64,000 bases of DNA, from assembly GCA_964436305.1 (NCBI GenBank), contig CAYTCI010000003.1, forward strand, positions 1-64,000, read 5' to 3'. This document shows positions 26,118 to 34,529 of the stretch, piece by piece. The notes under the pieces were generated by a model, which was given only the letters and a program-made list of their open reading frames with translations, was not told the DNA's origin and did no database searches. The DNA is from JAKPUX01 sp964436305 (GTDB taxonomy: Bacteria > Zhuqueibacterota > Zhuqueibacteria > Residuimicrobiales > Residuimicrobiaceae). The translations under genes were made by a program, and so were the position numbers. Within the stretch, counting starts at the first letter, position 1. The number at the start of each line of letters is the position of its first letter.

Positions 26118-26206
26118 AAAGTCTCCTTGCAATCGAATAAATTCATGAGAAAGCATCTGCCCCTGAGCGGGACAGGCGTATGGAAAGAAAAGAACGTGCC
26201 GGCTGG

Positions 26207-27445
26207 TCACTTCCATTCCGGCTGGTAGATGCAGCCGGCAAAGAGGACGGTCCGGCTGTGATGGTCATGGATGACGAGCAAAAAAGGCCGGTCGAAGCGC
26301 AGGGAAAAGCCCGCGGGCTCGCCGATGGAGGTGGTGCCCACACCGACAACGGTCACGGCCGCCGCCTCGGTGCCCTCCTCATCAACCTGAACGAATGAGC
26401 AGTGTTTCACCTCACTAATAAACAACGTGGTGGCGAGGCTGATTCCGCTGAAATCCGCCTGACGATCGTCAAACGCGATCGCCATACCCAGTGCCTTGAG
26501 GCTGTTGTTGAGCAGCCGATCGCCGGCCAGCTTGAATTTGGGGAGATACACGGTGCCCTTTTGTTTGATGAAGCGGGCGTGCCATCGCTCCCAGGTGGCG
26601 GCATCCAGCTTGCCGGTGAGTTCGGCCAGGCTGGTTTTCGGCAGGAAGAGTGCCATGGCGAAATGGCCCTCGCCATATTCCAGGTCGACCGCCTGGACCG
26701 CCTCATCCTCAAAATAGGCCAGGGTTGCGGTTTGCTGCATCATCTGGCAGGGGATTTCGCGGCCATCGGCCAGGGTGAAGGGCTCCTGATGGGTTTCGCG
26801 GGGCGTGAAGCCGGCGCTCCAGCTCCCCTTGAAGTAAAGGGCATTGAGGAGCAGCAGCATGGTCTGGGGATCGATGGCTTCGATGATGCGCGGGATGCGG
26901 CCGTGGGTGTGGGTACTGGCCCAGGCGTTGATCTGATCCGGAGCCTGCGAGGTGTTAAAATCCAGCGGCTGGACACTGGCGGCATAATACTGGCGGTTAC
27001 GGGTGATGAAATCGTTCTCGACGGGCAATCCCTGGCGATACCAGATCGAATTGGCGATCTGGAAGGTGACCGCCCAATCCAGCTGGGTCAGGACCCCGCT
27101 GAGTCCGGCGAGGGCGGTATTGAGCTCCTCCCGGGTGTAGTCGGGGAAGCCAAGGGTGGTACGCATGGCGGTTTCGGTCTCACCGCCGGCGCCATTGTAG
27201 GCCATCGCGAGGGCGAGGGTGACGCTGAGGGGGGAGATGAAGGTGTTCTCTGTGCCGGCCTCGGCAGCGATCGTCTGCAGCAGGCGCCAGCCAAAGTCAT
27301 TGCTGCTGCGGGCGAGCCGGGCCTCCTGCGCCGAGAGCGGCCGGGCCGGCGGATTCTCGCGCGGAGCGACCGGGGTAAAATCACGGGAACAGCCCCACAG
27401 CAGGAAGAAGAGGCTGCCGTAAAAGAGGAATACACTTCGACGCAT
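26207..27445 (-). CDS. Serpin-family protease inhibitor, predicted lipoprotein
   Basis: A 412-residue serpin. The N-terminus has a lipobox (LFFLLWGC, Cys about 19), so the inhibitor is probably membrane-anchored. Serpin blocks: NTFISPLSVTLALAMAYNGA, LLLLNALYFKGSW, and the hinge and reactive loop EEGTEAAAVTVVGVG followed by TTSIGEP. The distal strand is FDRPFLLVIHDHHSRTVLFA. The small-residue hinge (GTEAAAVT) is that of inhibitory serpins, and the loop Gly-Thr-Thr-Ser stretch leaves the P1 residue unclear. AAGGAG precedes the ATG. Bacterial serpins probably protect against host, prey or self-derived proteases. Confidence 0.93.
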   Translation of the reverse strand: MRRSVFLFYGSLFFLLWGCSRDFTPVAPRENPPARPLSAQEARLARSSNDFGWRLLQTIAAEAGTENTFISPLSVTLALAMAYNGAGGETETAMRTTLGFPDYTREELNTALAGLSGVLTQLDWAVTFQIANSIWYRQGLPVENDFITRNRQYYAASVQPLDFNTSQAPDQINAWASTHTHGRIPRIIEAIDPQTMLLLLNALYFKGSWSAGFTPRETHQEPFTLADGREIPCQMMQQTATLAYFEDEAVQAVDLEYGEGHFAMALFLPKTSLAELTGKLDAATWERWHARFIKQKGTVYLPKFKLAGDRLLNNSLKALGMAIAFDDRQADFSGISLATTLFISEVKHCSFVQVDEEGTEAAAVTVVGVGTTSIGEPAGFSLRFDRPFLLVIHDHHSRTVLFAGCIYQPEWK

Positions 27446-27511
27446 GACGGGGTCTCCTTGGGTCGGGTGCAGGGGATTGGCAGGCCGTTATCCCTCGGCT
27501 TGCGGCTGGTG

Positions 27512-27580
27512 AAGTGCAAATGATGTGCCACAAGTGCTGAAACCTGGATGTATGTCCGGGGTATTGGTTTGTTCAAGTGC
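27512..27580. repeat. Three AAGTGC direct repeats in the divergent serpin / DUF1460 gap
   Basis: AAGTGC at 27512-27517, 27532-27537 and 27575-27580 in the 325-nt gap 27446-27770. The third sits over the possible serpin -35 box. Short repeats may arise by chance; a regulator site is only a suggestion. The remainder of the gap (27590-27700) shows no gene. Confidence 0.25.
27547..27576 (-). promoter_or_regulatory. Possible promoter for the serpin gene
   Basis: Minus strand TTGAAC (27576-27571), 18-nt spacer, TACATC (27552-27547), about 100 nt before the start codon. The -10 is a mediocre match. Confidence 0.28.
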
Positions 27581-27704
27581 AATAGAATCAAGGCTGATTT
27601 TGGCTGCTCTGCCATGCCTGCGCGCCTGGCCGGTCCGGCTCTCAGAAATCTGAGGATCATAGTCAGTTTTTTAGCCTGGCGGCGCAGCGGCATGGATAAT
27701 CTCC

Positions 27705-27733
27705 TTGCAAAAGAGGTCAGATTTGAGTATTAT
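27705..27733 (+). promoter_or_regulatory. Sigma70-like promoter for the DUF1460 gene
   Basis: TTGCAA (27705-27710), a 17-nt spacer, TATTAT (27728-27733), about 38 nt before the ATG at 27771. Confidence 0.5.
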
Positions 27734-27770
27734 GAAAAATATGTACCGGGGAATAGAGGAGAGGATGCGC

Positions 27771-28631
27771 ATGCGAATTTGGCCGTTTTTGCTCCTGGCG
27801 CTTTCTTGCGCGCAGGCAGGCGATACGCTCTATTATGCCATGCCGCCAGCGGCGATCGATCTGGATATCCGCCGCGTGGCGGGAAGCAACTGGTCCCATG
27901 CTGAAAAAATGGTCTACTACTCGGAGCGCTTTCTTGGTGCGCCCTATCTGCTCGTCTGCGAAGGTGAGGGCGAGAACGGCCGCTATGAAACCGAGCCCCT
28001 GATGAATCTGCGGCAGATCAACTGCATGACCTATTGCGAAATCGTCATGGCCCTGGCTCTTTCGCGTAATTACGAAGAGATGTTCAATATCCTGCAGCAT
28101 ATCCGCTACCGGGATGGCTATATCAGCATGGCGACGCGCAACCACTACACCATGGTGGACTGGCTGCCGGAGAATCGCTGGTGTCTGGACGAGGTGACCC
28201 GCCAGGTGGGCGGCGGCGACGAAGTCGAGTCGACCCGGACGATCCGTCATGGCGAGTTCTTCCGGCGCAAGGGCATCACCGACCTGCCGGCCGTGCTGCC
28301 GGACCGGACGGTGACCCTCCCCTATATCCCGCTCGCCCGGCTGGCAGCGCATGAAGCGGCCTTGCAGAGCGGCGATGTCGTCGCCCTGATCCAGGACAAA
28401 CCCGCTATCTTTTCGGCGCATATGCTGTTGATCGTCAAGCGGGGGGGAAAGACCTGGTTCCGGCATGCCAGCATGAGTGCGGGCAAGGTCGTCGACGAGC
28501 CCTTTGCCGAGTATATCGCCGGGATCAGCAAGCGGCCCCTCTATCAGGGCATGAGTTTTATGCGCATCAGGGAGCGTATCGATTGGGCATTGCCCGCCGC
28601 CACGCGCGGGAAGAATCCGCTGGAACCGTAA
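27771..28631 (+). CDS. DUF1460 family protein (NlpC/P60-like cysteine amidase), exported
   Basis: A 286-residue secreted protein with signal peptide MRIWPFLLLALSCAQA. The central block NLRQINCMTYCEIVMALALS matches the catalytic-Cys region of DUF1460 proteins (usually NCMTFVE), which have an NlpC/P60-type fold and were described as N-acetylmuramoyl-L-alanine amidase-like. RNHYTMVDWLPEN and SGDVVALIQDKPAIFSAHML, with a conserved His, complete the pattern. ATG 27771 was chosen because AGGAG at 27757-27761 is 9 nt away and the signal peptide then begins directly. It is followed by an MltB-like transglycosylase, consistent with peptidoglycan turnover. The second Cys in CMTYC replaces the usual Phe-Val and is worth noting. 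Confidence 0.82.
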   Translation: MRIWPFLLLALSCAQAGDTLYYAMPPAAIDLDIRRVAGSNWSHAEKMVYYSERFLGAPYLLVCEGEGENGRYETEPLMNLRQINCMTYCEIVMALALSRNYEEMFNILQHIRYRDGYISMATRNHYTMVDWLPENRWCLDEVTRQVGGGDEVESTRTIRHGEFFRRKGITDLPAVLPDRTVTLPYIPLARLAAHEAALQSGDVVALIQDKPAIFSAHMLLIVKRGGKTWFRHASMSAGKVVDEPFAEYIAGISKRPLYQGMSFMRIRERIDWALPAATRGKNPLEP

Positions 28632-28652
28632 TAGCATCGACCGGGAGGCATC

Positions 28653-29663
28653 ATGGGTGGGGTTTGGGAGCACAGCAAGATTGTTTTATGGATGGTGGCC
28701 GGCACTCTGATCCTCGGGGGGTCCGGCTGCGGCGGCGAGCAGCTCTCGCGAACGGCGCAGTCAGCAATTGCGGGCTGGCACCTGTCCGAGGCGACCGTCT
28801 TTGTCGAGGGCAAGCCGGCCAATGCCTCGGTGGCGGCGCTGCTCAAGGCCCTGGCCTCTCCGAGCGGCAAGGGAACAGCGGTGAGTGAACAGGAGTTTCG
28901 CGAGCAGCTGGGCCAGCTCGCCCCGGATGTCTATGCCGCGAGTGTGATCAAGTATGCAACGCCGCAAAGCGTGGCAATCCAGAACCGGGAGCATGCGGAC
29001 TATCGCAAGATTTTTATGAAGCCGCGCCGGATCAAAGCCGGCGTCGAGTTTCTCAACGAGCAGCGGCTGGTGCTGGACAAGGCGGCTGCCGAGTTCGGGG
29101 TGGCGCAAAAGGATATGGCGGCCATCCTGATGTGGGAATCGGGCCTGGGCGAGTTTGTCGGCAACCATTTCGTCTATAATGTGCTGCTGGGACAGATCCT
29201 CTATCTGGATCAGGCGCGCGATCTGGCGGTCCGCGATCTGATCAGCCGTGGCCAGGCGGACTCTTCGCTGCTGCGGATCAGCGAGACGGAAGGGCGTCGT
29301 CTGGAGCGGTTGAAACGAAGCGCTGTATTCAATCTCGCGGCCCTGCTGCGCGTGAGCAAGGAGAAAGGGGTTGACCCGACGCGGCAGCGGGGATCCTGGG
29401 GCGGCGCGATCGGCTATGTCCAGTTCATGCCGAGCTCGATGCAATTCGCCCAGGACGGCGATGGTGACGGCCTGATCGATCTGTGCACCTGGCCGGATGC
29501 GATCTTTTCGGTGGCCAATTTTCTCCACGAGAACGGTTATGGCCCCAACGAAAAAGCGCGGCGGCGCGCCCTGCGGGCCTATAACCCCCTCGATTCGTAT
29601 GTTGAAGGTGTCATCGAGTACGCCGAGGCGATCGCCCAAAAACAGCAGTCATCCATCGAATAG
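28653..29663 (+). CDS. MltB-type lytic murein transglycosylase, predicted lipoprotein
   Basis: A 336-residue exported enzyme of the SLT_2/MltB family. A lipobox LGGSGC follows a hydrophobic segment. The catalytic Glu lies in MAAILMWESGLGEFVGNHFV. The family block RGSWGGAIGYVQFMPSSM is followed by an Asp-rich loop DGDGDGLIDLCTWPDAIFS (EF-hand-like, as in E. coli Slt35). It cleaves MurNAc-GlcNAc bonds with 1,6-anhydro product formation. GGGAGG precedes the ATG. It lies 21 nt after the DUF1460 gene. Confidence 0.9.
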   Translation: MGGVWEHSKIVLWMVAGTLILGGSGCGGEQLSRTAQSAIAGWHLSEATVFVEGKPANASVAALLKALASPSGKGTAVSEQEFREQLGQLAPDVYAASVIKYATPQSVAIQNREHADYRKIFMKPRRIKAGVEFLNEQRLVLDKAAAEFGVAQKDMAAILMWESGLGEFVGNHFVYNVLLGQILYLDQARDLAVRDLISRGQADSSLLRISETEGRRLERLKRSAVFNLAALLRVSKEKGVDPTRQRGSWGGAIGYVQFMPSSMQFAQDGDGDGLIDLCTWPDAIFSVANFLHENGYGPNEKARRRALRAYNPLDSYVEGVIEYAEAIAQKQQSSIE

Positions 29664-29683
29664 CCGGAGTAGAAGATCAGAGC

Positions 29684-30415
29684 ATGCCCGCCGGAAGCCA
29701 TTACACCCGTTTCAAATTTGAGGGTCCCTTTATCAGGGGGTATGATGCCTTCAACCATATCGCCACCCTCGGTCTGGATCTGCACTGGCGCCGCAAGAGT
29801 GCCGCGGCGGTCGCCCGGGCGATGCAGGGCGCAGCGGCGGATGAGGTGCTCGATCTGGCCTGCGGTACCGGGGACATGGCGTGCGCCATCGCCCGGGTCG
29901 TGCCGGGGTCGCTGGTGATCGGCTCCGATCCCTCGCAAACCATGCTCCTGGCAGGCCGCGATAAGCTTGCACCCTGGAATGGTCGCATCGCCATGGTGCG
30001 CGCCGTCGGCCGGTTGCCCTTTGCCGATGCCCGCTTTGCTGCGATCACCTGCGCGTTCGGTGTGCGCAATTTCATTTATCTGGAAAAGGAGATGGGGGAA
30101 GCCCTGCGCCTGCTGCAGCCTGGCGGCTGGCTGCATGTACTCGAGTTTTTTCTGCCGGGGAACTGGCTGACCCGGGCGGTGCTCAAGAGCTACAACGCCC
30201 TGGTTTTCCCCTTCCTTGGCTTTTTACTGACGGGCCGGATACGACCTTACCGGTATCTCTTCAACTCCATCTTTACCTTCCGCAGCGTGCCCGATTTCAC
30301 CGCACTGTTGCTGCGCACCGGCTTTGGCGAGGTTCGGGTCCGGCGCTTCTTTTTTGGCATGGTCCATCTCGTCAGCGCGAACAAACCGGCATCCGGCCGC
30401 TCCTCCTCCGACTAA
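29684..30415 (+). CDS. menG: Demethylmenaquinone methyltransferase (UbiE/MenG family)
   Basis: A 243-residue class I SAM methyltransferase. The family-specific N-terminus (YDAFNHIATLGLDLHWRRKS) and SAM motif I DLACGTGDMA are clear. The UbiE signatures TCAFGVRNF and LQPGGWLHVLEFFLP follow, and the C-terminal FTALLLRTGFGEVRVRRFFF completes it. It methylates demethylmenaquinone in the last step of menaquinone synthesis. The adjacent menA gene (15-nt gap) supports menaquinone rather than ubiquinone. Confidence 0.92.
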   Translation: MPAGSHYTRFKFEGPFIRGYDAFNHIATLGLDLHWRRKSAAAVARAMQGAAADEVLDLACGTGDMACAIARVVPGSLVIGSDPSQTMLLAGRDKLAPWNGRIAMVRAVGRLPFADARFAAITCAFGVRNFIYLEKEMGEALRLLQPGGWLHVLEFFLPGNWLTRAVLKSYNALVFPFLGFLLTGRIRPYRYLFNSIFTFRSVPDFTALLLRTGFGEVRVRRFFFGMVHLVSANKPASGRSSSD

Positions 30416-30429
30416 CTCAGGACTATTTA

Positions 30430-31341
30430 ATGGCGACGATCAAAACCTATTTTCTGGCGACACGGCCCTGGTCCTATACGGTCAGCGTCCTGCCGCCCTT
30501 CTTCGGACTGCTCACTGCTCTCAGCACCGTCCCCGGTCTGGTGGTCAACTGGTTTCATTTTGCCCTGACCGTTCTGGGCTGTGTCATCGTCCATTCCGGT
30601 ACCAACACCCTGTCGGATTATTTTGATTATAAGCGGCAGGTCGATCGCGAAGGGACCTATGGTTCGAGCGGCATGCTGGTGTCGAAAAAGATGACTCCAG
30701 TGGAGATGCTGCGTTGGGCCCTCATCCTCTTCGCTGTGGCCGGGCTGATCGGCCTGTACCTGGTCCTGCACGCCCCCCATCCGGCGCCGCTGCTCTGGCT
30801 GATCGCGGTCGGATTCGTCCTCGGATTCTTTTACACGATGGCGCCCTTCAATTTCAAGTATCACGCCCTGGGCGATATCGGCGTTTTTCTCTCTTTCGGA
30901 TTGCTGATACCCCTGGGCGCCTATGCGGTCCAGACCGGATACACCGCGTGGTTGCCGGTGCTCTATGGCCTGCCGGCGGCTTTGCTGGTGGACGCCATCC
31001 TGCACAGCAATAACTTGCGCGACATTCCCTTCGATTCCGTCGTTCATATCAAGACCGTGCCCATCCTCATCGGCGAGCACGCGGCGCAATGGATGTATTA
31101 TCTCCTGGTGCTGGGCTCCTTTCTGACAGTGGCCGTCCTGATCCTCTTCGCCGGCTTGACCCCCTGGGCCCTGCTCACCTTTCTCTCGCTGCCGGTTGCG
31201 CTGCGGAACATCCGCCAGGTCCATGCCAAGCCGACGATGCCGATCGAACAGTTCGCCGGCATCGATGCCGCCACGGCGCAGCATCACATGATGTTCAGTC
31301 TGCTCTTCATCGCAGCCCTGACCATCGGGATCCTCTTTTAG
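30430..31341 (+). CDS. menA: 1,4-Dihydroxy-2-naphthoate prenyltransferase (MenA)
   Basis: A 303-residue UbiA-superfamily membrane protein with about eight or nine TM helices. The first Asp-rich motif is NTLSDYFDYKRQVDR and the second HSNNLRDIPFD. The N-terminal FLATRPWSYTVSVLPPF is typical of MenA. It attaches the polyprenyl tail to DHNA, upstream of MenG in the pathway. It forms a cluster menG-menA-CPBP protease with gaps of 15 and about 13 nt. Confidence 0.9.
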   Translation: MATIKTYFLATRPWSYTVSVLPPFFGLLTALSTVPGLVVNWFHFALTVLGCVIVHSGTNTLSDYFDYKRQVDREGTYGSSGMLVSKKMTPVEMLRWALILFAVAGLIGLYLVLHAPHPAPLLWLIAVGFVLGFFYTMAPFNFKYHALGDIGVFLSFGLLIPLGAYAVQTGYTAWLPVLYGLPAALLVDAILHSNNLRDIPFDSVVHIKTVPILIGEHAAQWMYYLLVLGSFLTVAVLILFAGLTPWALLTFLSLPVALRNIRQVHAKPTMPIEQFAGIDAATAQHHMMFSLLFIAALTIGILF

Positions 31342-31354
31342 AGGAGGGATGCCG

Positions 31355-31987
31355 ATGAAAAAGGCTGTGTTCGGTTTTTCCATTGCCCTGGCTTTTGTGC
31401 TCTGGTATGTGATGTTTGTTCTCCGGCCCTTCAATTTTTGGCTGATGATGGCGTGCAGCACGAGTCTGCTCTCGCTGATCGTTCTCTGGATCGGCAAACC
31501 CTTTGCGGCAAAGGGCGAGTGGCGCTGGAGCAACGTGGTGCTCGGCATCGCCTCGGCGCTGGTGCTGTGGGGTATTTTCTGGGTCGGCAACCAGGTGCTC
31601 ATGTTCGGCGAGCGGCTGCTGCCGCAATTTTTCTCCGGCCGGCCGGAAAACCTGGCGGCGATCTATGGCAATCGCGGCCAGCTGGCGCCGCAGTGGATCG
31701 CCCTGCTGCTCTTCTTCCCGATCGGCTTCGGCGAGGAGTTCTTCTGGCGGGGCCTGGTGCAAAACCGCTTTGCGACCCGGCTGGGCCGCTGGCGCGCGTT
31801 TTTTCTCACCACCTTTCTTTATACGGCTGTTCACTTCGCCACCGGCAATCTGGTCCTGCTTCTGGCGGCGGTCACTTGCGGGCTCTATTGGGGAGCCCTC
31901 TATGCCTGGCGGGGTGCCCTGTTGCCGGTGCTGATCTCGCACATGCTCTGGGACCCCCTGGTCTTTGTTCTTTTCCCGATTCAATAG
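31355..31987 (+). CDS. CPBP-family intramembrane glutamic protease (CAAX/Abi type)
   Basis: A 210-residue membrane protein with about six hydrophobic segments. The catalytic motif EExxxR appears as GFGEEFFWRGLVQNRF, the second motif as FLYTAVHFATGN, and the third His as LISHMLWDP. The role in bacteria (bacteriocin immunity, prenyl-protein or other processing) cannot be assigned. ATG 31355 lies 7 nt after GAGGAGGG; ATG 31349 directly follows the SD and is less likely. Its place next to prenyltransferase genes is notable but may be chance. Confidence 0.87.
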   Translation: MKKAVFGFSIALAFVLWYVMFVLRPFNFWLMMACSTSLLSLIVLWIGKPFAAKGEWRWSNVVLGIASALVLWGIFWVGNQVLMFGERLLPQFFSGRPENLAAIYGNRGQLAPQWIALLLFFPIGFGEEFFWRGLVQNRFATRLGRWRAFFLTTFLYTAVHFATGNLVLLLAAVTCGLYWGALYAWRGALLPVLISHMLWDPLVFVLFPIQ

Positions 31988-32002
31988 AGAGCCGATCCGG
32001 CC

Positions 32003-33226
32003 ATGGGCGACAGGAAGAAAAGCAAGCGGTGCCACCCCGGCGGCAGCCGCAGTTTGCCCGGCTTGCTCCTCCTGCTGATCCTCGCATCCGGTCCTGCCGC
32101 TGCGCCGATCCCGGCGGATACCGCCGTGACGGCATCGCCGCTGCTGACCCGGCTGGATCATGACATCGCCGATGGCCGCCTCGACGATTTGTCGCTGATC
32201 CAGGCCGCTTTCATCCTCTCCGGGGCGACGGTGGAGGACAGTCTGAACACCTGCCAGGCCTGGTATGACGATCTGCTCGGACGGCTGCGGGCCTGCCATC
32301 TCGATCCCTTCCAGCGTCTTGAATCTGCCTCCACCGTCTTCAGTTACCTCCATTCCTGCTGTCTGCTGGAGTACAAGGAGGAGGCGACGACGCTGCTCGA
32401 TGTCGTCCGCCGTCAGAAGTTCAATTGCGTCGCCGGCACGATTCTCTATAATCTGGTCTGCGAGGATCTGGGATGGCCTACCGAGGCCTTTGAGACGCCG
32501 AGTCATGTCTATACCATTTTTACCGATTTCACCCGGACGGTCACGGTGGAAAACACCTCGCCCATGGGTTTTAATATCATGAGCAATCTCAGGGCCTACT
32601 CCGCCTACCTGCTCGGTTATTATCCGCAGAACCGCGCCGCGCAGATCGGCCTGGACCGCATCTATGCCTATGAGAACTCGCGCGGCCGGCGCATTAACAA
32701 CACCGAGCTGTTGGGGCTGCTGGCCTATAATCGCGCCTACTTCGCTGAGCGGGAGAAGGATTATGCCACGGCCTATGCCTTTGTTCTGCTGGCGCAGGCC
32801 TTTAACCGCGATTCGCGTTCCAACGTCCTCTTTGAGCAGAATCTCTACTTCCGCTGGGGAAGCACGCTGTTTCAGGGGGGGGAGTATGACCGGGCCTTTT
32901 CGGTCTTTGCCGATGGTGTCTACCGTTACCGGGATATGAAGGAGCTGGTGCAGAATTGCCGCGCGGCCTTTTTCCAGGGGCTGCGGCAGCACCGGATCCG
33001 GGGTGATTGGCCCGCGAGCCGCCGACTGATCACAGAGATGACCAGCCTCGAACTGCTTGAGCCGGCCCAGCAGGCTGAGGTAGAGGCCCTTCTCGCGGAG
33101 TGGGCGGACCTTTTGTACCGGCGCGCCGATCGCAAAGGGCTGCTGGAATGCCTCGATCTGCTTCCTGCCGGCGACCAGGGACGCTGGCAGGCCGTGCGGC
33201 GCACCGCCGAGGCCTGGCCCGACTAG
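32003..33226 (+). CDS. Exported transglutaminase-like/SirB1-like and TPR-type protein
   Basis: A 407-residue protein with an N-terminal hydrophobic segment (LPGLLLLLILASGPAAA) suggesting export. Residues about 85-190 resemble the SirB1/transglutaminase-like domain: a conserved Cys in FNCVAGTILYNLVCEDLGWP and a His in PSHVYTIFTDF, the Cys-His spacing of that family. The C-terminal half is helical and repetitive (LLGLLAYNRAYFAEREKDYA, YFRWGSTLFQGGEYDRAFSV), consistent with tetratricopeptide-like repeats. The combination is seen in uncharacterised secreted proteins. It starts 15 nt after the CPBP protease and precedes the HD gene by 33 nt. Confidence 0.68.
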   Translation: MGDRKKSKRCHPGGSRSLPGLLLLLILASGPAAAPIPADTAVTASPLLTRLDHDIADGRLDDLSLIQAAFILSGATVEDSLNTCQAWYDDLLGRLRACHLDPFQRLESASTVFSYLHSCCLLEYKEEATTLLDVVRRQKFNCVAGTILYNLVCEDLGWPTEAFETPSHVYTIFTDFTRTVTVENTSPMGFNIMSNLRAYSAYLLGYYPQNRAAQIGLDRIYAYENSRGRRINNTELLGLLAYNRAYFAEREKDYATAYAFVLLAQAFNRDSRSNVLFEQNLYFRWGSTLFQGGEYDRAFSVFADGVYRYRDMKELVQNCRAAFFQGLRQHRIRGDWPASRRLITEMTSLELLEPAQQAEVEALLAEWADLLYRRADRKGLLECLDLLPAGDQGRWQAVRRTAEAWPD

Positions 33227-33259
33227 GCAAGGGCATCACGTTCGCAGGAGATCATCACG

Positions 33260-34399
33260 ATGCTTTATGATCTGAATCTCTTTCTCAGGCTCTCAGCCGA
33301 TCTGAACTACCTGCTGGTTGTCAAGCCAACCGACTGGCGCAGCGTTCTTGAGACGGTGATCGGCGAGCACAAGCCGAGCCGCGCTGTGCAGGAGCTTCTG
33401 ATGGAGACCATGGCCTACATCGATCAGGTTTATGGCCGCAAACGCCGGCGCCTTGGCGCGCAGGCGATCATCCATCCCCTGCGTGCCACCGCCCTGCTCT
33501 CGAGCAGCATGCCCGCCATCCTCCATCTGGATCTGATGGCCGCTCTGCTCCATGACCGTTTCGAGGACTTTCCCCCCGCCAGCAAGCCGGCCGACTTTGG
33601 CGAGCTGGTTGACCCCCCGCTGCGCGCCATCATGGCCCGGCTGCCGGAAGATGAACGCTGGTTTCTGACCGAACGGCTCTATTGGCTGACCAAGCAGCCT
33701 GGCGAAAGCTATTACCGCTACATCGGCCGCATGCTCAACCAGGCCTGCCGTACCCCCGAAGCGGTGCGCGTCAAACTGGCGGACCGCCTCGACAATACCC
33801 TCGATATGCGCATGGATCTGAAAGACACCTTCAGTCAGGTCGATTTTTTTGAGCAGCTCTTTCAGATGATGTTTCTGCCCAACTACCATCCCTTCAAGCC
33901 AGAGGTGCCGCACGCCGTGCGTACAGGCATGGATGGCTCCGAACGGTTGTATCAACTTTACAAAAACATCGTCCTCATCTCCCTGGTGCGCCAGAGGAAT
34001 GCGGCCGCCGGCGATGCCATCAGCCATGCTCTGTTCGAGGCGCTGCTGCGTGCCAGCATCAAGGAGGCCCAGCGAATCGCCCTGCACATCTTTTCCTACC
34101 ACCAGACCGACATCAGCAGGATGCGGGAGCTGATCATCGAAACCATGATCTACGTCCATGAGGGCGGGATCGATGCCGTCACCGCGCCGGTACTGGGGAA
34201 ACGCCTGGATGGGCTGCTGGTGGAATATTTCAACGAGCCCGACCGCCAGATCCGGAGAAAGAAGCTGCAGGAGTTGTACAGGGACAAGGACTTGATGGTG
34301 GAGGCGTCGGTCGCGTTTATCGTCATCTTTTATTGCTTCCTCAATGATCCCGACTATTATCTGCAGGGCATCAGCGAGGAGGGGATTAATCCCCGATAG
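33260..34399 (+). CDS. SpoT/RelA-like HD-domain protein (possible stand-alone (p)ppGpp hydrolase)
   Basis: A 379-residue soluble protein. The N-terminal half keeps the layout of the Rel/SpoT hydrolase domain: His72 (AIIHPLRATALL), His98-Asp99 and Glu102-Asp103 (LMAALLHDRFEDF), and Asp175 in VRVKLADRLDNTLDMR. That last block is close to the K-x-A-D-R-L-x-N signature of Rel enzymes. No synthetase, TGS or ACT domain follows. The C-terminal 170 residues are helical and unrecognised, ending in a hydrophobic FIVIFYCFL. It could hydrolyse alarmones or another phosphorylated nucleotide, or be a divergent regulator. GGAG precedes the ATG. Confidence 0.7.
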   Translation: MLYDLNLFLRLSADLNYLLVVKPTDWRSVLETVIGEHKPSRAVQELLMETMAYIDQVYGRKRRRLGAQAIIHPLRATALLSSSMPAILHLDLMAALLHDRFEDFPPASKPADFGELVDPPLRAIMARLPEDERWFLTERLYWLTKQPGESYYRYIGRMLNQACRTPEAVRVKLADRLDNTLDMRMDLKDTFSQVDFFEQLFQMMFLPNYHPFKPEVPHAVRTGMDGSERLYQLYKNIVLISLVRQRNAAAGDAISHALFEALLRASIKEAQRIALHIFSYHQTDISRMRELIIETMIYVHEGGIDAVTAPVLGKRLDGLLVEYFNEPDRQIRRKKLQELYRDKDLMVEASVAFIVIFYCFLNDPDYYLQGISEEGINPR

Positions 34400-34529
34400 C
34401 CTCCGCTGTTCCTGCCCTCACGCCAGACTCCGCCCGGAACCGCCGATATTTTGTTTTGAAATGTCCCTGAATTTGGATACCTTTATGGTTATCTAATCGC
34501 TTATGATGCACTCCTGGAAGAGGATCTCG

